From the NCBI GenBank assembly GCA_963575745.1, contig CAUYUJ010015849.1, positions 710,688 through 774,687 on the forward strand: a stretch of 64,000 nt of DNA, read 5' to 3'. Every line of letters starts with the position of its first letter. Positions within the stretch are counted from its first letter, which is position 1. A program made the position numbers and the translations under genes. This DNA comes from Prorocentrum cordatum. Lineage: Eukaryota; Sar; Dinophyceae; Prorocentrales; Prorocentraceae. The notes below the pieces were generated by a model that saw nothing but the letters and a program-made list of their open reading frames with translations, was not told the origin of the DNA and ran no database searches. Below are positions 21,905 through 32,370 of this stretch, in pieces.

Positions 21905-24212
21905 CTAAAGGCGGCTTCGCTGCTCAGCTTTGCTAAGAAGCTTTGGCCACTTCCCCTGCTCTATTCGATCGAGGTACTCCCGTCGGTGAGCAGGGATCTG
22001 AAAGTCACACGGCTTGCCAAGAGCACGATTCTGTTGGCTGCCGTATCGACCACAGCCACGACAGAACCAGACTTTGTGTGCAAGCTGTAATCGCATCGCA
22101 TGAGTCGAATCGATCCAACCCCCAGCAATATGGAACCGCCCCCCCGAGGAACAGCAGCATATTTACTGTCAAGCGTGACGGGCTGGAAACAAACGGACTG
22201 CCACCACTCTTTCTGGGTGGCAAGTGATGCTGAACCACAGCATCGCAAACAGCTCTTACGATCATCACTGAGAGAATGGGCGGAGCAGAAGGACGAAACG
22301 AGGGAGGGGGCGGGGGGAGGAGGAGGAGGCGGGCCCTTACTCCCCACGGCGCCGTTCCCACGCCGCTCCTCGGCCTCCAGCGCGTCCGCCGTGGCGCGCA
22401 CGAGGCGGTGCCGCACCAGGGCGGCCGTCGCCTCGGCCTGGTAGGCCCTCGTCCTCGCCTCGTCGGGGACGCGGGCACAGTGGGCCGCCGCACTGGCGAC
22501 CTCGTCGGCTGCAAGATTGCCCTGGGCGAGCCAGGATGGAACCTCGCGCGCAATGATATCATCTGCAGTCAGATGTGAATTGACGAAAAGAACACTCAAC
22601 TGAGTCGGACGGGCTTGCAACTTTTTCCCAGGGTCAACCAAAGGTCAGCATTGGGCCCAGAGGGCCTCTTGTACAAACCTGAATAAAAGCCCTGGGCAAC
22701 AGCATCGTTGTCAGTCACATAACAAACGAAACCACGCGTGCATTCCACAGCCAGCAAAAGAGCTCTGAGTTCGCCTCGGGGCACCGACTGAGATGTCCCG
22801 ACCAAGGGCCCACTGACCGACGAACGAATGTGGCAGGGTTCAAACGAGTCAAAAGCAACAATTCCGAGCCCGACACGAATGAAACGTTGATCTGCAGCGT
22901 TTCTACCTCCACTTGCATCTCCAAACACAACGATGGGCTCGTGAAAGGACCCTTCACCAAGACATCCCTCAAGATCGTTCGACGAGCTGCCTCGAATGTG
23001 CCAGTTCTCCTGAGACGGAGGCTGCGGCACTGCAGTCCACGCTGCTGGGATGAGGCCCCGCAGCCAAAAGCATGCTTCAGAATCTGCACCTGCGTACGCT
23101 GCCGGCGTGAGCGAATCAGAATCTGTATATGCCTTACAGCCCCTGTTCTCAGCACATCCCCAGAACCTGTGGAATGGGGTCTCGGGCTCCTCGGAACACC
23201 TGGGGCATAAAACATCTTGGTTTCCCTTCAGCTGCTCATGTCGGCGTACTCGTGGCCAGGCTCCGCCCGTGGCCACTGAGACTAGCAACTCACTTAAACG
23301 GTTCCCATGTGGAGCGAAAAGCAGCTGCTTCAACAGGCGACGTAATGAATAATTATCGATCCCCCACTGCATACCTTCTCCACAATAGTGTTGGGAAGCG
23401 TTCCTCCAAAGCTGATTCTGGATGGTTTGGTCGAAATCGTCCAAGAGGGGTTCAGGGTTATCCTCGATCAGGTTCCCAGCCAACTCTGAAGATGGGAAGC
23501 GCCAAGCAGCTAAATCATCACAATCCCCTGGAGCGTTCCAATGCGAGGGCTCCGCGGGGTCCCAACCTGCTTGGAGTAAATACAAAATAACGGCACCTGT
23601 GGGACCCCGAACACACCGAGATCTCTGATTCTCAGGGGTACTTCGCAAACGTTCCAATAACTTGGGCCAAGCCCGAGATATGCCTGGCCTGATTGTCGGC
23701 AGCGACAGCCACTGGCGAAGCCAGAGGTCGAGGCAGGCTCGCGGCAAAATACGTGCTGGGTCCCCTCCAGGGCATCTGATATCCAACAGCGTTGTCAAAC
23801 ATCGGCCCTTCTTGCCAGTGCCGCAAGCCGCTCCGAGCTGCCGCCGAGCCCCCAGCATGGCGGTGCCAAAGACTCCGTGCAACTGGTGCCCGTAGAGCTG
23901 GGCAGACAGGGTGCCGACTCTTGTCAGCTTGCTGGTAACGACGTACCGCCGAGCTGCACGTGCAAAACCGACTACTTTCCGGTGCATCTGTTTGCCTCTC
24001 ACCACTCTTTTCGACCGTTCTTGGCGAGCATGTCGGATACCTCCTCCCAAATCCACCCCGAGATATCCAGCCTGAGATTGGGGATGGACAACAAAACCTG
24101 CAACTCGGAGTTTCATGGAGGTATACTTCGCATCGGCAATGTTAGAGCACAGGATGATGCTCTTTGGTGAAACGGTCAAAGACTCGCGCTGGAGGGCTCG
24201 ACAGGTGTCCAA
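21905..24212 (-). pseudogene. LINE ORF2, thumb, zinc finger, RNase H, Cys tail
   Basis: Begins after a frameshift near 24230. It shows the thumb motif AGYLGVDLGGG, a zinc finger CPRCSEEPETPFHRFWGC, and RNase H motifs VVFGDASGG, SVPRGELRALLLAVE and YVTDNDAVAQGF. After a frameshift near 22620, VNSHLTADD and GNLAADEVA supply the His and final Asp. After another near 22095, HKVWFCRGCGRYGSQQ and GKPC form a terminal Cys cluster like that of the + strand LINE fragment. The last stop is TAG at 21907-21905. A terminal Cys cluster after RNase H in both elements suggests they are related. Confidence 0.75.
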
Positions 24213-24245
24213 AAGACCTGATAGTAATCGTTGGCGCAGCTGTGC

Positions 24246-25738
24246 TCATGATGCATGGACCCGCTGATATAGATCATCTATCCAGATCCTCGAACCCATA
24301 CCTGGATGCGCGGTGGTAATCTTTGATAAGATAAAATATGTAAGGCACCTCGCAAACCTGGTTCCTCCTCGTAAACCCTGCACGATGCTTCTCGTTGGGA
24401 GTATGGGTTCGGCGAAAGCTCCACATTGACCTACAACACGAGGCATGAGGCATTGTACAAGCTCTAGCACCAAGACTACAGACGGAAATCCCAAACGCAT
24501 TGCTGCAGGTCTAAGTAGAAACCATTCCATGGCGTCGTAGAAACCCTGGATGTCCAGAAGCCCGTGGCCCGTGGGAATCCCAAGGGTGCCTGAAACCTCT
24601 TCCTCGCAGACTCTCATAAAAGCCTCTCGTAAACCAGCATTTCCTGAAATCGCAGCGTCCCACATGGGCTCGGACTCGTTGGCCCAAGTCTTGACCAGGG
24701 GTTCGCGTGTGAGACTCCAAATTCTAGCAACCATCGTGAGCAGCCCTGTGACCGTCCCCTGAGGCTTTTTTTGGGATCGTGCGCCCAATGGTTAATCCCA
24801 ACTGTGATGGCCATGTGAGGGTCTCCTCAATCACTCCATACATGCGAGCTAACTCGTCCAGGGCAACATCTGGCAGTCGCTCGACGTCCGTCGGCGACAA
24901 GACATCGACACCCATGCCTGCACGAGGGCGCATCGCATGGGCTGCCTGGCGAATGTCTAAAACTGAGATTGGCTCCAGGGGATCCTGACGAGCCTCGACT
25001 CGGGCTCGCTCGAAAGCTTCCAGAACCTTGGTTTCCTCCAGAGGTCCAGGGGCCCAGAGGTCTCTAAAAACCCTCGCTTTGGCATCAACAATATCCCGTG
25101 GGTGGAATGCAACTTGCTGGCCGACTGTAACCTCGTCTAAGGGCAAAGGTTCTTGCCGCACCGCACGGTGCAAAACGCCTGATGCAGCTGGCTGTGCCAT
25201 CCAATCTCGGAACTCAGCAATCGAGGCTCGCATGGCACGGCACCGACAGCGAGCTGCTATCTTCCTAGCCGAGTGAACAAAATCTGCGAGCTTATACTGG
25301 TGTTCTGGAGCTCCCTGAGACAGCACTTTTCCAAACCTCCCAAGACGGGTCGATTCCTTCGCGTAGGCCCCTGCGGGCCTGATCAGGTGACTCATTCAAC
25401 AAGTTACAACACGCAATTTGCAATTGAGATTGTTGGGCATAGCCGTTTCCCCGTGTACGATGATTGTCTAATCTGTGCAGAACCGTGTGGACTCGCTCCC
25501 ACCATGAAGCAACCGCATCTCGATACGGCACTAACCTACCTTTATTACGTTGCTCAACGACTTTGAAAGAATACCCTCTGCCGCGTGATAACGAAGGCGG
25601 GCCGTCCACTCCGTGATGCTCGTACACCGTCCTTTCCAACGTCGTCACCCATGAGGCATATAGAGCCGAGACGGGGCCGACGGACGAGGGTTCAAGCCTA
25701 GCGGCTACGGACGAGGCAAAAGCAATGGGGGAGGGCAC
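24246..25738 (-). pseudogene. LINE ORF2, linker and reverse transcriptase
   Basis: Three overlapping frames (25738-25292, 25395-24724, 24788-24246). Reverse-transcriptase signs are ARQDPLEPISVLDIRQAAHA and RAGMGVDVLSPTDVERLP upstream; LLDIQGFYDAMEWF as the motif A region with its catalytic Asp; a RSIVQGLRGGTRFARCL segment; and IWIDDLYQRV as the motif C Asp-Asp pair. Two frameshifts within it abolish function. The palm motifs fit LINE rather than LTR-element reverse transcriptase. Confidence 0.75.
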
Positions 25739-27297
25739 TGGTGTTCAGGGATAAACCCGACCGCCGTCCTGGCTTCGATCCAGGTCTCGGCTGGGATAAA
25801 GAAGCTGACCTCGGTGTTCTCCAAACCTTGGGGGGGCGGCTCTTGAAACTCGCTGGGATGGGTGGTCGACTCGTTGGGAACTGACGGTGTACAAGCATCC
25901 ACTGGAGGAACCAGACCCCGCTCAATGCACGGAGCATACTGAGGTAACTTGAAAACATGAGCTTCAGGATTCCAGACAAAAGGCCGAGTGTTGGGCTCCA
26001 CCCCGCTGGGCGCTGCCTCGACACGCACTCCACTGTCCACGCCAGCGTGTCCAGTGGGGAACGTAGTCACGGCAGCCCCCGTAGAACTCGATGGCACGTT
26101 GCCTTGCTCTGACGAGGTGGGCTCCACCTTGGTTTCGCTGCTGGTTGCGGCCTGGGCAGCGGGCTCCGAAGTATTGGGGCGGTGGCGGAAACAAGATTCA
26201 TTGGCCCAAGGGTCCTCCTCTTCGTAACCATCCAAGAGATGGTCAAGAGGGTCCTCACTGAGCTGATTCAAATCGTCACTGTCTGGGGCCGAAGCTGGGG
26301 CTGCCGTGCTGGAAGTGCCAGGTCCGAAGTTGTCATCGTCGGCAGCCCTCCAGAGGTCGCCAAAAAGTTCTAGATGCCGATCGCGACGCTTCTCGACTGC
26401 AAGCTGAGTGGCAACTGTGCGCTCAACTTTGGCACGCTGCGACTTCGATCCTGGCGTGGGAAGACGGACTGGCCTAGGCACCTGAGGGGGGCGAGCTGGC
26501 AGCTCGAGTCGGCGTGTGAGTAGCTGTCTGGCAGACGATCGGAGACTCAGCTGCAAACCACAGTGGGTCTTCCATGGGACAGACAGGGCCGCCTGCACAT
26601 CTACAAGGTACGCGGCGGCTGCAAAGCTACGCACAACATAACCAATGTGACTGCCACTTTTTCCAGCGTCGCACGTGTAATCGATGGGAGCCTTCACGAC
26701 CTCACCCCCGACTCGTGCTAACAACCCCGATGCGGCAAGAGATGTCGAAGACACGTTGAAATCTCCCACAACTATCCAGGGCAACTGGAGTGATGACAGA
26801 AAAGCGCCTAGCTTCGAGAAGCGTGCGATATTGTCGTCGGTCATGCCGACCGAAGTGAAACCGTAGAATGTGATGATCACGATCGAGTAGCCTGACATGT
26901 GCACAACTACTGCCGTGAAGCCGTCGGTGGCCGACTGGCCGTCACACTGATACGCTGGCAAATTCAGCTGGGGGGGGGCAAGTGAGTGCACCTGGTAGTG
27001 TCCAGGGGCCAAAATCCACTCGCCTCCCTCAGTGGCTCTCTCGAATCCTCGCGCAGTCGTGGACTTGCCTGTAGCCCGAGCTGGGTTGGCAACTAATCTG
27101 AGACAAGACTGACGGGACTTCTTTGTCCACTCACGCAAGGCAGTGCGGGAAACGTGCGTCTCCAGAAAACAAAAAATCTGATGGGTGTCATCCTCACGAG
27201 CCCGACGGACGAAGTTCCACACCTTCTCCCCCATGGCTCTAACGTTGCCAAACAGAAGCTGCGTATACTTGTCATCGCTCGTGCAATTCGATGCCAC
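25705..27297 (-). pseudogene. LINE ORF2, endonuclease domain
   Basis: 530 open codons in the same frame as ORF1. The first codon of the uninterrupted stretch is GTG; the first ATG lies ~21 codons in. Motifs of the exonuclease-endonuclease-phosphatase fold are visible: FGNVRAMGEK, FCFLETHV, VIITFYGFTSVG, WIVVGDFNVS (the metal-binding Asp-Phe-Asn strand), GSHIGYVV and KTHCGLQLSL. A long acidic and Ser/Thr-rich linker follows. The domain would nick target DNA to prime reverse transcription. It runs out of frame near 25720, where the linker resumes in the next piece. Confidence 0.75.
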
Positions 27298-27303
27298 CCC
27301 TAC

Positions 27304-28401
27304 TCAAGATGACGCAGGGGTCGGGTCCTCCGACAGATGCTGCTGGGACTGGAACTTGGCGGCTGAGAGCTTGGCTGCCTCAGCACGAACTCGCTCTGCA
27401 TGGACATCTGCTGGAACCGCACCTGCGGCCGCACCCTCAGGCGCCTGCGGCGCTGCCGCCGCCGCTGCCTGGCTGCCGCTGCCGCTGCCTCCACTGGCTG
27501 CGGGCGCGGCCTCGCCTGGCTGCGGCGCTGCGGGGGGTGCGGCCTGGCCCTCGGCCGTGCGCCTCTTCTTCATGAAGCGGTCCTTGATGGCCTGGCGCAT
27601 GTCCTGGGCGTTCTTGAGCATCATGGTGACCTCATCAGCCTTGCCATCGAGGGTGGCCTTGGCCGACTGCAGCTCGCTATGAATCTTCCTCAAGGTCTCC
27701 TTCTCGGAGTCCTCGCATTCCAACTCGTCAAGTTTGTCGAACAGCGTGTGGTCGTACACTAGCTCGAAGGGCTTGCCACACTTGTCGTCGGCCTTCCCCT
27801 CTGGCTTGGGCACAACCCCCTCAGCCGCTGCCAGTGCACGCGCGGCCTGCTGCTTCACGATGGTCGCCTCCGCCAGCTCCTCGGCAAGACGACGCTCCTT
27901 GAGCTCTGCTGCCTCTAATTGCCGACGAATGCGAAGGACTGACTGCACTGATTGGGTATGGCGATTGTTGGCATCCCTCCAAGCACTGTCAGCCCTCTGA
28001 AGAGACGGAAGTGCATCCTTGGGCTGCATGTGTTGTGCCTCCTCGCGCTTGAGCTGGGCGACCTGCTGCATCAAAGCCTCCTTCAACTTGGGATCCTGCG
28101 CGGCAGCGATCGCCTGCTCTAGGAGGGTGCTCGCTGATGATTCACCAGCCTGTCCACGCGTCCCCTTGCTCGTCTTGGAGCTGCGGGGCGTGGACTGGTT
28201 ACTACCTGCATCACTATCCTTACTATCCTTGGCGAAGCTCACGTTCTTGATGATACCCTTCGGCGGCGCGCTGGGACTCTTGGGCCTCAGCACGTAGAGC
28301 TTCACCTTGCGTCCACAGCGGGCACACTCACGATCTCGCTGCTCGAGTCTGTCGTTGTATTCACACTGCCCACACGAGCGGCATGTCGACCATGGCGCCA
28401 T
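27304..28401 (-). CDS. LINE ORF1 protein, zinc ribbon plus coiled coil
   Basis: 365 codons, starting at an ATG (28401-28399) that reads MAPWSTCRSCG. Two CxxC pairs (Cys7/Cys10 and Cys26/Cys29) suggest a zinc ribbon. Residues ~85-290 are Ala/Glu/Lys/Gln-rich and probably helical or coiled coil (LKEALMQQVAQLKREE, ELKERRLAEELAEATI). The C-terminus is Ala/Gly/Ser-rich and low complexity. By position and composition it is the RNA-binding ORF1 of the LINE. It is intact, unlike ORF2. It ends in TGA at 27306-27304, and ORF2 continues in the same frame six bases later. A host zinc-ribbon gene is a less likely alternative, given the adjoining endonuclease. Confidence 0.7.
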   Translation of the reverse strand: MAPWSTCRSCGQCEYNDRLEQRDRECARCGRKVKLYVLRPKSPSAPPKGIIKNVSFAKDSKDSDAGSNQSTPRSSKTSKGTRGQAGESSASTLLEQAIAAAQDPKLKEALMQQVAQLKREEAQHMQPKDALPSLQRADSAWRDANNRHTQSVQSVLRIRRQLEAAELKERRLAEELAEATIVKQQAARALAAAEGVVPKPEGKADDKCGKPFELVYDHTLFDKLDELECEDSEKETLRKIHSELQSAKATLDGKADEVTMMLKNAQDMRQAIKDRFMKKRRTAEGQAAPPAAPQPGEAAPAASGGSGSGSQAAAAAAPQAPEGAAAGAVPADVHAERVRAEAAKLSAAKFQSQQHLSEDPTPASS

Positions 28402-28966
28402 GGATGCTGGAAACCTCGGATTTCGTCACCACTCTATCACGGGAGAGACGGGCAGATCTTCAGCCCGAGAGAAGTGGTGTGCCCCAAGCACCACGGGGAG
28501 GTACCGAGGCTGGGTTCGGAGCGAGAAACTGCCCTGCGCACGGGGGCGAGGGACTTGCGCTCGAGCCCAGATTGCTTGAGGGAGGAGGAGGAGGAGGAGG
28601 AGGAGGAGGAGGAAGAGAAAGAGGAGGGGAGGAGGGGAGGGAGAATGCGCATGGGGTGGGGGAGGGGAGGGCGAGGGGAAGAAGGGGGATACGCAGAGCG
28701 CGCGGTAGACATCCTTACCTCCACACCCCTCCTGGGGGGTCTTGGTGGGAACGGTTACAAACTCTGAAACCTGATCAAAGAAATATCCTGATGCAACAGT
28801 TGCTTAGGCCCGATCTGAACGAAGCTGGATCACGCGGGATCGAGCCGGAACAAGCGTGGCTGGGGTATGACGGCTTCTGGCCGCGGATCTACCAGCGCTG
28901 CTGCCGAATCAACACTCCCCAAAGTTGCAGCCGAGCTCCTTCTCCCTCCACACCCCACCTCTCTTA

Positions 28967-29296
28967 GGGGGCCACATGCGAACCCTACCCCTACCCCCCA
29001 CGCTTTCTGAGAGGGCGGGTGGGGTTCACACCGTTCGCGAGCTCCCGAGCGAAGTGAACCCCGCCCTCCCCCTCAGAAAGCGTGGGGGGTAGGGGTACTC
29101 CAGATTTCGTAATAAAAGGGAGGGGGTCTGGACCCTCCAAGACAAGCCATTTCAGACCTCCCCCGTGGGAGAACCCTCCAAAACATCGTCCCCAGACCCC
29201 CCAGGCCCTCCAAGATAGCCTGGAAGAGACCCCCCCCGAAATGAGACCCCCCTCCCTTTATTACGAAATCTGGAGTAGGGTTCGCATGTGGCCCCC
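28967..29296. mobile_element. MITE family B, ~66-bp arms, with nested insertion
   Basis: Ends are gggggccacatgcgaaccct and its inverse, flanked by TTA on both sides. Inner arms (acgctttctgag and ctcagaaagcgt, then ggggttcac and gtgaacccc) continue the palindrome to a central loop near 29030. Taking out 29098-29277 makes the right outer end match the left over its first 33 bases without a mismatch, so the inner element entered later. Confidence 0.85.
29098..29275. mobile_element. Stowaway-like MITE nested in family B, TA duplication
   Basis: Ends are ctccagatttcgtaataaa and its inverse (~32 bp with one length difference), flanked by TA at 29096-29097 and 29276-29277. TA duplication with ends starting CTCC is typical of Tc1/mariner-mobilised Stowaway MITEs; that class assignment is inference. 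Confidence 0.8.
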
Positions 29297-29438
29297 TTAC
29301 CCTCTCCGGCCCCCGGCGCGCCTCGGCACGGAGCGCTGCGACGCTCTGCTGGCGGGCGGGCGGTGGCCGCCGGCGTCGCTGGCGGCAGCGGGGGGGGGGG
29401 CATGCCAAGAGGCAGAACGTGGCACGGAGCGTTACGGT

Positions 29439-29610
29439 CAGGGCCCTGAAGAAGGAACCCTGTTCGTTGGGGAGGGGCTCCGCGTTCCGTAAGTGTTTCG
29501 CAGCTTGCCTCAGGTGTTCCTTCTGTCTTCGATCGGAAATCGAAGTTTGACTTATGGAAAAGAGGGGCCTCGTTCCTTGTTTAGGGTTCCTTAGGTCAAC
29601 GCCCCGACTG
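29439..29610. mobile_element. MITE family C, uninterrupted copy
   Basis: 172 bp. The left end cagggccctgaagaaggaac continues as cc; the reverse complement of the right end is cagtcggggcgttgacctaa continuing as ggaaccc. Interior tcgttggggaggggctc and cgaggcccc-like segments match 19512-19895 in the opposite orientation. Confidence 0.7.
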
Positions 29611-30116
29611 TACGAGGGATTGGCAGAATCGCCTGGGCGCCCGAAACGCTCCGCACTGGACTCGGCCGACGCGTCCAGGGAAGGCACGGGCGTAGCCCAC
29701 TCCTCGACGCCTGGTCGCCTGGCAGGATAAAGCTCCTCGGCGCAGGAGCTTGTTGTCTCCACACAGTGCTTGCCTAAGGCTTCTTAGATTGGTCTGCTAA
29801 GTCGGAAACTGGAGCATCTACATTACCAGTGGCGGGCGGTTTTTCAATTCCAGGACTTGTTTAAAGGTCGGGGACGACGTCGCGGTGGTGTGGTGTATAC
29901 TTTTTCCCCGTTTCCCCAGGGAAACCGCAAAGAATGCATACACCAGGATCCCGAATATACACCAGCATCCGCTCTTCTGTGCAAGATTCGGTGTGAGGCC
30001 AGACAAAGGCGTCGGTGTATAGAGCTCGGCTCCTTACAAAGGACCGGGGTGGGCACCGCGAGGATTTATTCGGTGGCCGCCCCGTGGCCACCAATATGAC
30101 CTTCAAGATGCCCATG
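29611..30116. other. No gene recognised
   Basis: Moderate-GC sequence with small inverted stretches (ggtgtatac / gtatacacc-like at about 29893-29960). No domain seen. Confidence 0.35.
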
Positions 30117-30245
30117 TGTTCCCCGAAGGCTTTCCAAATCGATTCGGGGAACACATGATCCGATAGATTGGTAGGCGCTTCCAAAAAGGCAGGGGGCGGC
30201 GGTGATTCGCCGTAGGCGTCTTCGATCCGCCGCCCCTGTCGATTC
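30117..30245 (+). repeat. Direct repeat flanking the satellite region, left copy
   Basis: The sequence from gttccccgaaggctttccaa through ggcagggggcggcggtgatt and cgccgtaggcgtcttcgat also occurs at 44216-44359 in the same orientation, about 14.1 kb away. Possibly a larger satellite unit or the border of an older element. Confidence 0.7.
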
Positions 30246-30394
30246 ATCGCAGGGGTGCCTGGCGTGCTAGACCCTTTCGGTTTTGGTTTTGGTTCTTCTT
30301 CCAAAAGAACTCACCCGGGGCCTTCGGCCCGTCCCGCCGGCCACCCGGAAAGATTGCGCGGCTTGTCAGGAACTGGTTGCCATGGCTTTGTTCT

Positions 30395-31731
30395 GCTCCA
30401 GACGGCTCCAAGACGGCCCGAGATGGCCTCCAAGACGCCTCCAAGACGGCCAACATGGCCTCCAAGACGGCTCAGATGGCCCCAAGATGTCTCTAAGATG
30501 GCCCAAGATGCCTCCAAGACTGCCTAAGATAGTCTCAAGATGGTTCAAGACGGGCCACGAGGCCCCAAAGAGCCCCCCCAAGACGCCTCGAAGAGGTCCT
30601 CCAGAAGGGCCCGAAGAGGCCAAAATCATTGGTTGTCCTCAGGTGCTTGAAGGATTTTGGCATTTGCTTCTTTTCGGCCTTCCGAAGACCTGAAGACGGC
30701 CCCAGAGGCCCCCAAGATCGCCCCAAGATCGCGCACGAGGCCTCCAAGATGGCCCCATGACGGCCCAAGAAGCCCCCAAGAGGGCCCCAAGAGGGCCCCA
30801 AGACGGCCCACGAGGCCTCCGAGACGCCCAAGATGGACTCCAAGACGGCTAAGATGGCCCCCAAATACCTCGAACACTGCCCAAGATGCACCCAAGACGG
30901 CCTGAGATGATTTCCAGATGGCCTAAGACGTCTCAAGAGGCCTCCAAGACGGCCCAAGAGGCCTCCAAGAGGTCCTCCAGGAGGGCCCGAAGAGGCCAAA
31001 ATCATGGAGTTCCTTTGGTTTTTGAAGGATTTTGGCATTTACTTCTTTTCGGCATTCCGACGGTTCAAGGCGGCCGAAGAGGCCCCCAAGATCGCCCACA
31101 AAACCTCCAAGATGGCCTCATGACGGCCCAAGAGGCTCCCAAGAAGCCCCCAAGACGGCCCCAAGAGGCCTCCAAGACGGCCAAGAGGCCTCCAAGACGC
31201 CTAAGATGGCCCCGAGATGCCTCCAAGACGGCCCAAGATGCACCCAAGACGGCCTAAGATGGCCTCAAGATGGCCCAAGACGGCCCAAGAGGCCCCGAAG
31301 AGGCCTCCAAGACGGCCCAAAAGGCGTCCAGGAGGTCTTCCAGGAGGGCACGAAGAGGCCAACATCATTGATTTCCGTTTGGTTCTTGAAGGATGGTGGC
31401 ATTTGCGTCTTCTCGGCATTCCGACGGCTCAAGACGGCCCAAGAGGCCCCATGACTGCCCAAGAGGCCTCCAAGACGGCCCCATGAGGGCCCCAAATCTG
31501 CCCAAGAGGCCTCCAAGAAGCCCAAGATGGCCTCTAAGAACCCCTGATATGCCCCAAGAGGGCCCCAAGACGACGCAGACAGGCCCCCAAGACGGCTTCC
31601 GAGGGCGTCAGACAAGCCAGGAACGCCCCAAGACGGCCAAAGAGGCCCCCAAGAAGCCCCCCAAGGCCCTCCAGAACCCTCCAAGGCCCCCGGGAAGCTC
31701 CCAGGATGCCCCAAGACTGCCCCAAGAGGCG

Positions 31732-31763
<32 letters not shown>

Positions 31764-32370
31764 TCCTCCTCCAATCCCCCAAAAAATCCCCCGAGACGGC
31801 TCAAGATGGCCTCCATGATGGCCACGTTGGCCCAAGATGGCATCCAAGATGGTCCAAAATGGCTGCCAAGTCCGCCCACGATGGTCCAACACGGCCTCCA
31901 AGACGGCCCAGGAGAGTCCGAGATACCTCCAAGTTCGCCCAAGAAGCCTCCAAGACGGCCCAACACGAACCAAGAGGCCTCCAAGAGGTCCTCCAGAAGG
32001 GCCCGAAGATGCCAAAATCATTGCTTTCCGTTTGGTTTTTGAAGGATGTTGTCATTTGCGTCTTCTCAGCATTCCGACGGCTCAAGACGGCCCAAGAGGG
32101 CCCCAAGATCGCCCCAAGATCGCCCACGAGGTCTCCAAGGTGGCCCCATGACGGCCCAAGAGGTCCCCCAAGATGCCCCCAAGAGGGCCCCAATACGACC
32201 CAAGAGGCCTCCAAGACGGCCAAGATGGCCTCCAAGACGGCTAAGATGGCCCCAAGATGCCTCCAAGACGGCCCAGGATACACCCAAGATGGCATGAGAT
32301 GGCTTCAAGATGGCCTAAGACGGCCCCTCCAGGAGGGCCCGAAGAGGCCAAAATCATGGATTGTTCTTAG
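30395..32370 (+). repeat. ~350-bp tandem satellite, left block
   Basis: Each unit has a conserved junction segment (ggccaaaatcattg, then ttgaaggattttggcatttg, then cggcattccgacggctcaag) followed by a run of 10-12 bp caagacggcccaagagg minirepeats. Junctions lie at about 30617, 30990, 31351, 32004 and 32343, mostly 340-375 apart; one unit of ~650 carries a (CTC)n at 31741-31772. The array is cut by the retroposed sequence at 32371. Confidence 0.85.

Larger units (their letters stand above)
21870..28570 (-). mobile_element. Near full-length LINE with RNase H, decayed
   Basis: On the - strand, in order: ORF1 with an N-terminal zinc ribbon, apurinic endonuclease-like domain, linker, reverse transcriptase, CCHC-type zinc finger, RNase H and a terminal Cys cluster. 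At least five frameshifts divide ORF2 (near 25720, 25340, 24750, 24230, 22620 and 22095), so the copy is old and inactive. Outer boundaries are estimates: GGA repeats lie on both flanks (21806-21859 and 28580-28640), suggesting insertion into, or acquisition of, such repeats. No poly(A) or target duplication was resolved. Confidence 0.8.

Noticed and set aside
30395-32370. Long Gly-Leu-Leu-Gly-Arg frames on the - strand
   Set aside because: Translation of the caagacggcccaagagg minirepeats; similar frames appear in all registers.
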